From positions 186,001 to 250,000 of the forward strand of contig NZ_MRBK01000004.1 in NCBI RefSeq assembly GCF_001969815.1: DNA of 64,000 nucleotides. Reading direction: 5' to 3'. The position numbers were made by a program, and so were the translations under genes. Origin of the DNA: Bacillus swezeyi (lineage in GTDB: Bacteria; Bacillota; Bacilli; Bacillales; Bacillaceae). Below the pieces are notes generated by a model that was given only the letters and a program-made list of their open reading frames with translations, had not been told where the DNA came from and did no database searches. Of this stretch, positions 9,903-18,700 are shown in pieces (within the stretch, counting starts at the first letter, position 1; each line of letters begins with the position of its first letter).

Positions 9903-11339
9903 TTAAGACATCGTCCAGGAAGTTACATTTATTATGATGTCTTTTCTGGCGATGATCCAAACATGATTATTTCCCGGGTAAGGAAAATATCGCGCAGAAA
10001 ATACTTCTTCCCCGCCATTGACGAAAATTTCAATCGAAGACGAATCTAAGAAGATGTTTAAATCCCGAAGCTCATTCAAACGGCAATGCCTTACTTCCGT
10101 ACTTTCATCAACACAGCTGTTTCTTTCCAGTGTGAGAGTACCGTCCGCTTTGTTGTATATCAGGCGGGCCGCCCCTCTAAAGGAAACCTCAAACCCTTCT
10201 TCAATCAGTTGCGGGGTGATGAACAACTCTGTTTTTTCAGGATGGTCGATGTCCAGCTTTTCGGCAGCTTGATGAAGTGAGACTTTAGTATTTTTTTCAT
10301 CTCGGCGCAGCGTTCTGAGCTCTTGAATCGGTTTTTGAATCAGCTTGTCATTGTTTAAAGTTAATTCCCTGGGCAATGTCATGCAATGAACCCATTGGTT
10401 CGGAATTGTCGGGTGATGCTGTTCATTCTGATCAGGGACGCCCATCCAGGCAACTAAAATCCGCCGGCCTGATTCGTCCTTTGTTGTCTGAGGCGCATAA
10501 AAATCAAAACCCCGGTCAAGCTCTTCAAATTCTCCATGCTTAAACTCTGGTTTCCGCTCATCTAATTCTCCTACAAAATATCCCGACTGATGAGCGTTTT
10601 GATAATGGAAGCCTTCCGCTTTTAAACCTTGCGGGCAGACAATCAAGACATCTTTGCCGCCAAGCGATATCACATCCGGGCATTCCCACATATATCCAAA
10701 TTCATCAAGCTGTTCTGTATTTGAACCGGTAATGTCGCCAAGGAATGACCATTCCTTCAGGTTCGTTGAAGTAAATAGAACCGCCCGGCCTTCAAGGCGT
10801 TCTGTCTGTGCGCCGAGCACCATATACCAGCGCCCGTTCTTTTTCCAAACCTTCGGATCGCGGAAATGAGCCGTGTACCCTTCGGGAAGCCTTGCGACAA
10901 CCCCCTGCTTTTCAAAAGAGATGCCATCCTTGGAAACGGCGAGGCATTGGTAGGTTTCACGGCCCCCCTCTTCATCCCTGACATTTCCTGTGTAGAAAAC
11001 GTGCAGCAGATCGTTTTCAGCAACCGCACTCCCTGAATAGCATCCGTTTTTGTCATACCAATCGCTCGGTGTGAGGGCGATCTCTTCGTGACGCCAGTTG
11101 ACAAGGTCTTCAGAGGAATAATGACCCCAAAACTTTGCCCCATGTCCTGTTTTAAAAGGCATCCACTGATAAAACAGGTGGTAAACCCCTTTCCACTGAA
11201 TGAATCCGTTTGGATCATTCAGCAGTCCGACAGGAGGCATGATATGATAATACAGCCGGTAGGGGTCAAGGTTGACAATATCCTGATATTCCTTAACCCG
11301 ATTCATCGCTTTCTCGCGAAGTTCTTGATCTTGATTCAT
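9903..11339 (-). CDS. sacA: Sucrose-6-phosphate hydrolase
   Basis: This 478-residue GH32 enzyme cleaves intracellular sucrose-6-phosphate to glucose-6-phosphate and fructose. The three GH32 carboxylate motifs are present: nucleophile in LLNDPNG (about residue 41), the stabilising FRDPK, and the acid/base in WECPD. A C-terminal beta-sandwich follows. The gene is 15 bp downstream of sacP and is translated from the same mRNA, so sucrose imported and phosphorylated by SacP is passed directly to SacA. Confidence 0.97.
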   Translation of the reverse strand: MNQDQELREKAMNRVKEYQDIVNLDPYRLYYHIMPPVGLLNDPNGFIQWKGVYHLFYQWMPFKTGHGAKFWGHYSSEDLVNWRHEEIALTPSDWYDKNGCYSGSAVAENDLLHVFYTGNVRDEEGGRETYQCLAVSKDGISFEKQGVVARLPEGYTAHFRDPKVWKKNGRWYMVLGAQTERLEGRAVLFTSTNLKEWSFLGDITGSNTEQLDEFGYMWECPDVISLGGKDVLIVCPQGLKAEGFHYQNAHQSGYFVGELDERKPEFKHGEFEELDRGFDFYAPQTTKDESGRRILVAWMGVPDQNEQHHPTIPNQWVHCMTLPRELTLNNDKLIQKPIQELRTLRRDEKNTKVSLHQAAEKLDIDHPEKTELFITPQLIEEGFEVSFRGAARLIYNKADGTLTLERNSCVDESTEVRHCRLNELRDLNIFLDSSSIEIFVNGGEEVFSARYFPYPGNNHVWIIARKDIIINVTSWTMS

Positions 11340-11354
11340 GATATTAACCCTCCA

Positions 11355-12737
11355 TTAGCTCTTTTTCTCGTCTTCTTTAATACCTAAGAAAAAGGCTGTG
11401 ATAAAGGCAACAAAAACGGCAATGGCCATTCCGATTAAATAATTGATGAGGTTGCCCATTCCGAGCGGAGCGACAATCGCAATCATTGGAATTCCTGTCA
11501 AACCGTAGGCATTTGCAGCAACATTCATAAAGACAACATATGCTGCACCTAGTGCTCCCCCCGCCATTGCGGCGATAAACGGCTTGCGGTAACGGAGATT
11601 GACACCGAAAATAACAGGTTCAGTAATGCCCAGGAATGCTGAGAAAGCAGCAGGTAAAGCAATTTCTTTTGTTTTCGCACGTTTTGCCATAAAGAATACG
11701 GCAAGCCCAGCTCCGCCTTGCGCGACATTGGCCATAGACCAGATCGGAAGCAAGTAGTTTCGTCCGATATCAGCGATAAGGCCGGCCTCAATCGCATGGA
11801 AACTATGATGAACACCAGTTAAAACGATAAGCGAGTAAGTCCCTCCAAATACAAGTCCAGCGACAGGTCCAGCAAAATCATACACAGAAGTTAAGACGTT
11901 TGTGATCCCTGTACCAAGCAGTCTTCCTAAAGGACCAATCGCAATAAACGCAATGAATCCTGTTGAAATAATGGTTACAAATGGTGTTACTAAAAGATCG
12001 ATCGCATTTGGAACGATCTTTCTTACTCCTTTTTCGATTTTACTCATCACATACACGGCAAGCAAAATGGGAACAACGGTTCCTTGATAGCCAAGCATCT
12101 CAATATTGAGACCGTAAAAATTCATCACATCTGGTGACGCAGTTGCCAACCCCCAAGGATTGAACAAGCTCGGGTGAATTAAAATCCCTCCGAGAACAGC
12201 CCCTAAATAAGGATTGCTGCCAAATTCTTTCGCAGCACTGACACCGATCAAGATCGGAAGGATAATAAATGCCGCACTTGAGAACATATCGAGCATGATA
12301 TATAGTGCTGCGTCAGGGTCGACCCAATTAAACGCCTTCATCATTCCCAACAGACCCATCAATAAACCGCTTGCAACAATTGCCGGAATAATCGGTACAA
12401 AAATATTTGACAGCGTTTTCGCAAACCGTGCTAAAGGATTCATTTTACCCTTTGCAGCTTCACTGTGCTGAACTGTTTCTTTTTGATCAAGATTCAGTTC
12501 TTTGGCAAACTGTTCATACACTTTATTGACAAGCCCTGTCCCAAAAATAATCTGGTATTGACCTGAGCTGGAAAAAGCTCCTTTGACGCCTTCAAGCTCT
12601 TCAACCTTTTCTTGGTCGATCTTCGCTTCGTCCTTTATCACTAAACGCAGCCTCGTCGCACAATGTGCAGCGCTGATGATGTTATCTTCTCCGCCAAGTA
12701 GCTGAATGAGACGTTCGGCAATTTCTTTGTGATTCAT
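11355..12737 (-). CDS. sacP: Sucrose-specific PTS transporter, EIIBC
   Basis: This 460-residue sucrose PTS permease has an N-terminal EIIB domain with the phosphorylated cysteine in [11 protein letters not shown] (about residue 26) followed by a roughly ten-helix EIIC channel domain. There is no EIIA domain, so it depends on another EIIA-Glc. The true start is the ATG at 12737 (AAGGAGGAG upstream); the reading frame runs 18 codons further into the leader hairpin. Expression is set by a SacT-dependent antiterminator and a cre-overlapped promoter just upstream. Confidence 0.96.
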   Translation of the reverse strand: MNHKEIAERLIQLLGGEDNIISAAHCATRLRLVIKDEAKIDQEKVEELEGVKGAFSSSGQYQIIFGTGLVNKVYEQFAKELNLDQKETVQHSEAAKGKMNPLARFAKTLSNIFVPIIPAIVASGLLMGLLGMMKAFNWVDPDAALYIMLDMFSSAAFIILPILIGVSAAKEFGSNPYLGAVLGGILIHPSLFNPWGLATASPDVMNFYGLNIEMLGYQGTVVPILLAVYVMSKIEKGVRKIVPNAIDLLVTPFVTIISTGFIAFIAIGPLGRLLGTGITNVLTSVYDFAGPVAGLVFGGTYSLIVLTGVHHSFHAIEAGLIADIGRNYLLPIWSMANVAQGGAGLAVFFMAKRAKTKEIALPAAFSAFLGITEPVIFGVNLRYRKPFIAAMAGGALGAAYVVFMNVAANAYGLTGIPMIAIVAPLGMGNLINYLIGMAIAVFVAFITAFFLGIKEDEKKS

Positions 12738-12767
12738 GATGACTCCTCCTTTTTGTTTAAAAAAAAG

Positions 12768-12841
12768 CAGAAAAGGCCTAAAATTCACCAATGAATTCGG
12801 GACTAAAGATCCCCATTCATATAAGCAAATTTTAGGTCTTG
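12768..12841 (-). terminator. Leader terminator of sacPA (SacT-controlled)
   Basis: On the RNA the 5' arm around GACCTAAAATT (12829-12840) pairs with AATTTTAGGCC (12773-12786) and is followed by a run of eight Us. The 5' arm begins inside the RAT element, so the two structures are mutually exclusive: SacT binding to RAT prevents the terminator from forming and lets transcription reach sacP. Confidence 0.88.
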
Positions 12842-12863
12842 CCTGCTTTACCAGTCACAATCC
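12831..12863 (-). promoter_or_regulatory. Ribonucleic antiterminator (RAT) of sacPA
   Basis: The leader RNA contains GGATTGTGACTGG, AAAGCAGG and CAAGACCTAAA in RAT order and spacing. This is the 29-30 nt stem-loop recognised by BglG-family antiterminators such as SacT and SacY, and it differs at only a few bases from the RAT of B. subtilis sacPA and sacB. Its 3' end overlaps the terminator stem. Confidence 0.9.
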
Positions 12864-12889
12864 CCGGTATTTATTTTTAATACGCTTTC

Positions 12890-12918
12890 ATTTTATTATG
12901 TGATAACGCTTTCGTCAA
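12890..12918 (-). promoter_or_regulatory. sacPA promoter with overlapping cre site
   Basis: The -35 is TTGACG (12913-12918) and the -10 is TAAAAT (12890-12895), with a 17-bp spacer. The sequence CGAAAGCGTTATCA at 12901-12914 matches the CcpA operator consensus TGWAARCGYTWNCW at 13 of 14 positions and lies inside the promoter, so glucose repression by CcpA is expected in addition to SacT control. Confidence 0.85.
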
Positions 12919-12950
12919 CTGTTTTTTTCATTTTCTGTGAAAATTGATCT

Positions 12951-12979
12951 AAAAAAAGCCTGATCGCGCGTTATCAGGC
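12951..12979 (-). terminator. Terminator after sacT
   Basis: Stem GCCTGAT / ATCAGGC with an 8-base loop followed by seven Ts on the minus strand, immediately past the sacT stop. It separates sacT from the sacPA promoter. Confidence 0.9.
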
Positions 12980-12983
12980 GGTA

Positions 12984-13814
12984 TTACCTATAGGAATCAT
13001 TTAAACGCTGGACATGCAGCGTAATATATCCGACTTCTGATTCCGGAAGATGAAGGTCATATTCAGTTTTTACGTAATCCGCCAGCCCTGCCGCACATCG
13101 GTATGATTCAGGATACTTTTGCTGGATGAAATAAAGCATGTCATCGTCCATTACGTGAAACGCTTCATTTGATTCCAGCCGATTGATTGCATACCTCAGA
13201 TGTGTGACAAGACGCTGATATGAGATGCTGTTTTCATCAATCTTCTGATTGAAGCAGCATTCGATTTTTTCTATCAGTTCTTTGATGATGTTCGTGTATT
13301 TCAGCGTTTTCTGCATGTTTTCCGCATCCATTTTTGCGGTATGAATATGCAGTGCGATATAACCCGCTTCATCATCAGGCAAATCGATATCCAATTTTTC
13401 TTTGATTAAATCGATTGCCCAGAGTCCGATCTCATATTCTTTTTTATAAAGCGCTTTAATTTCATTTAATAATTTATTTTGAACAACAAATCCTTTGCGG
13501 ATTCGTTCAATTGCAAATGATAAATGATCCACAAGGGCGATGTGGATATGATCGCTCAGCGGTGCGGACAGCTGCCCTTCCGCATAGCTGATAATCTCTT
13601 CGGCAACTTCAATATGTTCTTCCGGAAGTGTTTCGAGGATTTGTTTAAACTTTTCATTTTCTTCATGAATGGTAAAAATCTTCTCTACCTTATTTCTCAA
13701 GATGGTGTCATTTTTACCTTTTTGAAAAGCGATTCCAGGCCCCATGACAATTTTCTCCTGACCCTCCTCCTTTATGATTGCTGCATTGTTGTTTAATACT
13801 TTATAGATTTTCAA
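12984..13814 (-). CDS. sacT: Transcriptional antiterminator SacT (BglG family)
   Basis: This 276-residue RNA-binding antiterminator has an N-terminal CAT domain (KIYKVLNNN) and two PTS regulation domains (PRD1 about residues 65-170 with DHL and [11 protein letters not shown]2 about 175-276 with THLRY and LHVQRL). Histidines of the PRDs are phosphorylated by the PTS, so SacT acts only when sucrose is taken up. I place the start at the TTG at 13814 because the family begins KIYKVLNNN and 276 residues match B. subtilis SacT. A GTG three codons earlier (13823) is also possible. The probable ribosome binding site lies in a short hairpin. Confidence 0.93.
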   Translation of the reverse strand: MKIYKVLNNNAAIIKEEGQEKIVMGPGIAFQKGKNDTILRNKVEKIFTIHEENEKFKQILETLPEEHIEVAEEIISYAEGQLSAPLSDHIHIALVDHLSFAIERIRKGFVVQNKLLNEIKALYKKEYEIGLWAIDLIKEKLDIDLPDDEAGYIALHIHTAKMDAENMQKTLKYTNIIKELIEKIECCFNQKIDENSISYQRLVTHLRYAINRLESNEAFHVMDDDMLYFIQQKYPESYRCAAGLADYVKTEYDLHLPESEVGYITLHVQRLNDSYR

Positions 13815-13821
13815 GGCTTTC

Positions 13822-13846
13822 ACCCACTTCCCATTATGAGTGGGAT
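13822..13846 (-). promoter_or_regulatory. Hairpin covering the sacT translation start region
   Basis: Six-base-pair inverted repeat CCCACT / AGTGGG with a 10-base loop. The 3' arm contains the only Shine-Dalgarno-like stretch (AGTGGGTG) and touches the alternative GTG start, so it could reduce SacT translation. Effect is inferred only. Confidence 0.4.
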
Positions 13847-13856
13847 TTTACCTTGT

Positions 13857-14144
13857 TTATGCGCACATGTAAAGTGCGGGTCCGGCTCTCACCCTTTTCA
13901 CCGCTTTTTTACAGCCCTCCTGAATTCTATCTTTTCGCAAACCGCCGATCCTCTCTCTCTGATATTTTGAAGACCGTTCTTCTTTCTCCACAACCGCTTC
14001 AGAAAAGCCGCCAGAAAAAGCTTCAGCTTGTTGATATGTAATGCCAGCTGAAGTTAAAGCCTTCACCTGACTCTCTCTGACAGGCATCACCCAATTCAGC
14101 AGCACGGCTGCCCATAATTTCATAAATGAGATAAAGCCTTTCAC
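13857..14144 (-). CDS. ywcI: Small protein YwcI
   Basis: A 95-residue protein with one hydrophobic stretch at the N-terminus (FISFMKLWAAVLLNWVMP) and a basic C-terminal half (RKDRIQEGCKKAVKRVRAG). It is placed as YwcI because it lies between sacT and vpr, as in B. subtilis. The start is GTG at 14144 with GGAGGG six bases upstream. No domain is recognised. It may be membrane-attached. Its last codons lie 10-35 bp from the sacT start region, so it is likely co-transcribed with sacT. Confidence 0.65.
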   Translation of the reverse strand: MKGFISFMKLWAAVLLNWVMPVRESQVKALTSAGITYQQAEAFSGGFSEAVVEKEERSSKYQRERIGGLRKDRIQEGCKKAVKRVRAGPALYMCA

Positions 14145-14328
14145 ACAAATCCCTCCAATTTCAAATTTTTAAAACCTAGCAAGTCTATTAAACTTTCTGG
14201 CTCTATCTTATCGCAGTAAAATGAAAATGTTTGTCACAATGTGTGTGCAAAATGATTCTAGTTTTTAGAAGTTTTGTTGAAAACTGATGGAATCGCCTTT
14301 AAATCATGCGAAAAACAGACTCGAAGAC

Positions 14329-14480
14329 TTATTCACAGATTATCCTAAGGATAAACACATATTACCCACAATAAATATCCACATATCCACATAATCATTC
14401 AATATTTAGTGCAGGAACATATATTCCCCACTACATCTATACACAATTTTATTAACTTATTCACAGTAATTTGTGCATAA
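14329..14480. promoter_or_regulatory. Cluster of DnaA boxes between ywcI and vpr
   Basis: This gene-free 480-bp interval (14145-14627) carries perfect TTATNCACA boxes at 14329-14337, 14457-14465 and (minus strand) 14472-14480, and one-mismatch boxes at 14362-14370, 14375-14383, 14383-14391 and 14437-14445. A TTATCC/GGATAA inverted repeat sits at 14340-14354. In B. subtilis the ywcI-vpr interval is, as I recall, one of the chromosomal DnaA-box clusters outside oriC, so this looks like a conserved DnaA-titrating or regulatory site. The vpr promoter must also lie here. Confidence 0.8.
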
Positions 14481-14627
14481 GTTTGAATAAACCGACCCAA
14501 TACATTGAATCTTTGAAAATTATTTCTATATATAGAAGGATTTCTTTTTAAATGAGAGAATATTTTAAAAGTTCGAAACTCTAAAGATTAAGAAGGACAG
14601 CACTTATCTCAAAAGGGGGAAAACATT

Positions 14628-17048
14628 TTGAAGAAACGTCTTATGCGCTTTTCCATTTTTGCTTTTATTCTATTATTCACTTTATCCACATTCCTTACAG
14701 GAGTACAGGCAAAATCATCTCCTAAACAGGAATCTCCAGAACTGGAGAAAGCGGAGATTTACGGAGATATTGATGTAACATCAGATAAACAGACAACCGT
14801 CATCGTTGAGTTAAAAGAAGAATCATTAGCGGAAGCAAAGGCGGAAGGCAAAAAGCAAACGAAGGCTTCCTTAAAAGCGGAGCGCAGTAAAGTGAAAAAC
14901 AAAGCGGAGAAAACGATTAAAAAGGCAAAAATTAAGCGGGAATATGACCGCGTTTTTTCAGGATTTTCAATGAAACTGCCGGCCAGCGAGATTCCAAAGC
15001 TCCTCGCTGTCAAGGAAGTTAAAGCTGTTTATCCGAACGCGACATACAAACCTGACAGTATAAAGGGAAAAGACGTTACGCTTGCCGCTGACGCCTTTTA
15101 TCCACAGATGGATAAGAGTGCTCCGTATATTGGAGCGGATCAGGCTTGGAAATCGGGATACACCGGCAAAGGCATCAAGGTCGCCGTCATTGACACAGGT
15201 GTTGATTACACACACCCTGACTTGAAGAAAAACTTCGGACTGTACAAAGGATATGACTTTGTCGATAATGACTATGATCCGCAAGAGACGCCGACAGGGG
15301 ACCCGCGGGGAGAATCAACTGATCATGGTACACATGTTGCAGGCACAATTGCCGCAAACGGCCAGATTAAAGGGGTAGCGCCTGAAGCGACTCTTCTCGC
15401 CTATCGTGTACTCGGACCAGGCGGGTCAGGAACAACCGAAAATGTCATCGCAGGGATTGAAAAAGCCGTCGCGGACGGAGCAAAAGTCATGAATCTTTCC
15501 CTTGGTAATTCACTAAACAGCCCTGACTATGCAACGAGCATTGCACTTGACTGGGCGATGTCTGAAGGCGTAGCCGCCGTTACATCAAACGGCAACAGCG
15601 GGCCTGAAAACTGGACGGTCGGATCGCCGGGAACCTCAAGAGAAGCGATTTCCGTCGGCGCCTCACAGCTTCCGTATAATGAGTATGCAGTAAAGTTTGC
15701 TTCGTATTCTACGGCAAAAGTGATGGGGTATGATGAAGAAAAAGACGTTCAGGCATTGAACAATCAAGAAGTTGAGCTTGTTGAAGCAGGAATAGGACAA
15801 GCTGACGATTTTGAGGGCAAAGATGTGAGAGGCAAAATCGCAGTGATCCAAAGAGGCGGCATCCCATTTGTGGATAAAGCCGAACACGCTAAAAATGCCG
15901 GTGCCATCGGAGCCGTTATTTACAATAATGTATCCGGGGAGATTGAGGCGAACGTGGCGGGCATGGCCGTACCGACCGTCAAGCTGTCGAAAGAAGAAGG
16001 GGAAGAGCTTGTTCAGCAGATGAAAGCAGGTAAACGCACCGCTGTCTTTTCTTTTCATTTGGAAAAGGAGCTGGGTGAAACGATCGCATCTTTCTCCTCA
16101 CGGGGACCTGTCATGGACACTTGGATGATCAAGCCCGACGTTTCAGCACCAGGTGTCAATATCGTCAGTACAATCCCTACACATGATCCGAAAAACCCTC
16201 ACGGCTACGGCTCAAAGCAGGGAACAAGCATGGCTTCGCCACATGTTGCAGGCACTGCGGCCATTTTAAAACAGGCTAAGCCTGAGTGGACGCCTGAACA
16301 AATGAAAGCCGTACTGATGAATACAGCGGAAAAATTAACGGATGAAAATGGAAAGCCGTTCCCTCACAGTGCGCAAGGGGCCGGCAGCATCCGGATCATG
16401 GATGCATTGAAAACTTCATCCATTGTAAGTCCGGGAAGCCATTCATTCGGAACATTCATGAAGGACAAAGGGAAACAAACAAAGAAACAATCATTTACAA
16501 TTGAAAACCTTTCATCCTACAGAAAAGCCTATCAGCTCGAGTACTCTTTCAAAGGCCAAGGCATTTCGGTAAAAGGAACCGAGCGAGTCGTGATACCTGC
16601 CAAGAAAACTGGAAAAGCAACTGCGAAGGTGACGGTCAACTCCGCCAAAACAAAAGCGGGAACATATGAAGGTACCGTATATGTCCGCGAGGGAGGCAGA
16701 AAAGTTGCCGAAATTCCTACCCTTTTGATCGTCAAAGAGCCCGACTACCCGCGTGTCACATCTGTAACCGTTGAACCGGGAACAAAGCAGGGAACATTTA
16801 CGGTCGAAGCCTATCTTCCTGGCGGGGCTGAGGAGCTCGCATTTCTCGTCTACAACGAAAACCTGGAGCTTCTCGGACAGGCCGGCGTTTATAAAAATCA
16901 GGGAAAAGGCTATCAATCCTATCAGTGGAGTGGACAGATCAATGGTTCAGCCGCTCTCAAACCGGGCAAATATTATATGCTCGCTTATGCCTCTTCTAAA
17001 GGAAAATCAAGCTATGTCCTGACAGAAGATCCGTTTATCGTCGAATAA
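14628..17048 (+). CDS. vpr: Extracellular serine protease Vpr (subtilisin family)
   Basis: An 806-residue secreted S8 protease that degrades extracellular protein and, in B. subtilis, helps process secreted peptides such as the subtilin precursor. It has a signal peptide (residues 1-28, ending VQA), an I9 pro-domain to about 160, the catalytic triad Asp189 (VIDTGVD), His233 (DHGTHVAG) and Ser534 (GTSMASPH), with a PA domain inserted at about 385-480 and a C-terminal extension with beta-rich repeats. The start is TTG at 14628 with AAAGGGGG upstream, as in other Bacillus vpr genes. It is monocistronic and ended by a strong terminator. Confidence 0.96.
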   Translation: MKKRLMRFSIFAFILLFTLSTFLTGVQAKSSPKQESPELEKAEIYGDIDVTSDKQTTVIVELKEESLAEAKAEGKKQTKASLKAERSKVKNKAEKTIKKAKIKREYDRVFSGFSMKLPASEIPKLLAVKEVKAVYPNATYKPDSIKGKDVTLAADAFYPQMDKSAPYIGADQAWKSGYTGKGIKVAVIDTGVDYTHPDLKKNFGLYKGYDFVDNDYDPQETPTGDPRGESTDHGTHVAGTIAANGQIKGVAPEATLLAYRVLGPGGSGTTENVIAGIEKAVADGAKVMNLSLGNSLNSPDYATSIALDWAMSEGVAAVTSNGNSGPENWTVGSPGTSREAISVGASQLPYNEYAVKFASYSTAKVMGYDEEKDVQALNNQEVELVEAGIGQADDFEGKDVRGKIAVIQRGGIPFVDKAEHAKNAGAIGAVIYNNVSGEIEANVAGMAVPTVKLSKEEGEELVQQMKAGKRTAVFSFHLEKELGETIASFSSRGPVMDTWMIKPDVSAPGVNIVSTIPTHDPKNPHGYGSKQGTSMASPHVAGTAAILKQAKPEWTPEQMKAVLMNTAEKLTDENGKPFPHSAQGAGSIRIMDALKTSSIVSPGSHSFGTFMKDKGKQTKKQSFTIENLSSYRKAYQLEYSFKGQGISVKGTERVVIPAKKTGKATAKVTVNSAKTKAGTYEGTVYVREGGRKVAEIPTLLIVKEPDYPRVTSVTVEPGTKQGTFTVEAYLPGGAEELAFLVYNENLELLGQAGVYKNQGKGYQSYQWSGQINGSAALKPGKYYMLAYASSKGKSSYVLTEDPFIVE

Positions 17049-17054
17049 TGACAA

Positions 17055-17087
17055 GCCTTGTTGAGAATCACTCAACAAGGCTTTTTT
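17055..17087 (+). terminator. Terminator of vpr
   Basis: GCCTTGTTGAG / CTCAACAAGGC stem with a 5-base loop followed by TTTTTT. Confidence 0.95.
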
Positions 17088-17180
17088 ATGTTAAAATACG
17101 GATAATTGAAACCCCTCGCGTTCACAGGAGAAGCCCTTCTCTTCAAAACGTGAAAAAAGCAATCGGAGGACTTCGTATAT

Positions 17181-17429
17181 ATGCTGTCATTTCTCGTATT
17201 ATTCGGCTTATCCTTCATGACGGTCTGCTTTATATTTTTCACGATTTTGTATTTCACCATCAACCTGCAAAAACAACAGCCGAACCCATTTCAAAAAGCT
17301 GCCGAGCAAACAGTGGACACCATACTTCTTGTGCCGCTCAGCTGGCTGTTTACCGCCTTATACATTTGCGTCCTGTTCATCTTTCTCCCCATCCGTTATC
17401 TGCTTGATGTATTTCAGCAGAAACGCTAA
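17181..17429 (+). CDS. Hypothetical two-helix membrane protein
   Basis: An 82-residue protein with two hydrophobic segments (about residues 2-28 and 48-70) separated by a polar loop (NLQKQQPNPFQKAAEQT). It ends in RYLLDVFQQKR. A GGAGG lies 11 bases before the ATG. It is between vpr and the convergent ywcH; its stop overlaps the ywcH stop by four bases and no terminator separates them. I do not recognise a family, and the B. subtilis order as I know it has no named gene here. Confidence 0.6.
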   Translation: MLSFLVLFGLSFMTVCFIFFTILYFTINLQKQQPNPFQKAAEQTVDTILLVPLSWLFTALYICVLFIFLPIRYLLDVFQQKR

Positions 17430-18431
17430 ATTTCGTTTTGAAACGCCTCAGCTAAAAGACGGTATGAATTCAGCTTATCTTGGAAATCGTATGTGATGGT
17501 GACCGCCATGATTTCATCCGTTCCATAAGCGCCCGCCAATTCAAGCAGCTGTTCTTTCACTTGCTGCTGCGTTCCGATCACCATACGTTTTCGGTTATCT
17601 GCGATTCTCCTTTTTTCATAAGGAGAATAATCGTATGACAGCGCCGTTCCTAAAGATGGGAAGCCTTTCGTCTCCATTCCCTGCTCGTTCGCCAGCAAAG
17701 AAAAATCAAGGCTTTTGGCGAGACGCTCGGCTTCTTCTTCAGTCTCGGCGCAAATCACGAATACTGCGACCGTCACTTTCGGTTTTTCCCCCAAAACCGA
17801 AGGCTGGTATCTTTCTATATATTGTCTTGCCGCATCCCCCTCCTTCACCATTGATAAACTGGGCAAAGGTATAAGAAGCGCCGAATTGAGCGGCCAGTCT
17901 GGCGCTTTCCCCTGATGAGCCGAGCAGCCAAATATCCGGAGCAGAACCGACATTCGGGGATGCTGTTAAATTCGGAAAACGGTGATGTTCGTCAGCTTGA
18001 TCATATAGATATGTGATCAGATCGCGAATTTGCCCCGGATACTGGTCAGTCATACGTCTGCCTCCATTTTGAAGAGCCATTGAAGCGATCGGCATCCCCC
18101 CCGGCGCCCGGCCGACTCCCGCATCAATCCTCCCGGGTGCAAGACCTTCCAATACACGAAAATTTTCAGCCACCTTATAGGCGCTGTAATGAGGAAGCAT
18201 GACGCCTCCCGATCCCACGCGGATCTTTTCTGTCTTCGCCGCAATATAGCTGATCAGAACCTCAGGGCTTGAGCCTGCCAAATTCCTTGAGAAGTGATGC
18301 TCAGACACCCAAAATCTTTTATAGCCAAGCTTTTCGGCCGTTTGCGCAAGCTCTACCGTTTGTTGAAGAGCCGCTTCAGGTGTGCTTCCTTCAGAAACAG
18401 GCGACTGATCCAATATACTTAACGCCAACAT
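17426..18431 (-). pseudogene. ywcH: ywcH, luciferase-like monooxygenase, interrupted by one frameshift
   Basis: Two overlapping frames together encode the whole of a 333-334-residue bacterial luciferase-like flavin monooxygenase (YwcH). The N-terminal part (DQSPVSEGSTPEAAL ... VSEHHFSRN) runs from 18431 to the frameshift, and the C-terminal part (DAARQYIERYQPSVL...) runs on to 17426. The break falls in a run of five Gs on the coding strand (plus-strand Cs 17836-17840); four would restore the frame. It could be a genuine frameshift, phase variation by slippage, or a sequencing error. Adjacent to nfrA1 in B. subtilis, where the pair is heat- and oxidative-stress linked. Confidence 0.85.
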
Positions 18432-18517
18432 GTTCTTCCCTCCAATTCTTCGTTTACTTTTCCGGTGTAAAAAGAAATAATAGTATCATGCTAAAAATTA
18501 AAGGAGCGCCAAGACTG

Positions 18518-18661
18518 ATGAATGAGCAAAAGCCGAAACAAAAAACGCACCCTCCAGTCGTACAAGAAAACTTTGCAAAAGGCTGTTTATTCGGAATCCT
18601 TTTCAGTCTTCCATTCTGGGGCATGTTTTATCTTTTCCTCAAATATATTTTCACATCATAA
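18518..18661 (+). CDS. Small single-pass membrane protein
   Basis: A 47-residue protein made of a basic soluble N-terminus (MNEQKPKQKTHPP) and one transmembrane helix (CLFGILFSLPFWGMFYLFLKY). AAAGGAG lies 12 bases before the ATG. A terminator follows directly. It is in the space between ywcH and nfrA1, on the opposite strand. No family is recognised; small proteins of this kind are common and poorly annotated in Bacillus. Confidence 0.55.
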   Translation: MNEQKPKQKTHPPVVQENFAKGCLFGILFSLPFWGMFYLFLKYIFTS

Positions 18662-18669
18662 ATATGAAG

Positions 18670-18697
18670 AAACCCCTTCCGTTTCGAAGGGGGTTTT
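18670..18697. terminator. Bidirectional terminator, small protein / nfrA1
   Basis: AAACCCCTTC / GAAGGGGGTTTT stem with a 6-base loop between convergent genes. Confidence 0.88.
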
Positions 18698-18700
18698 ACT

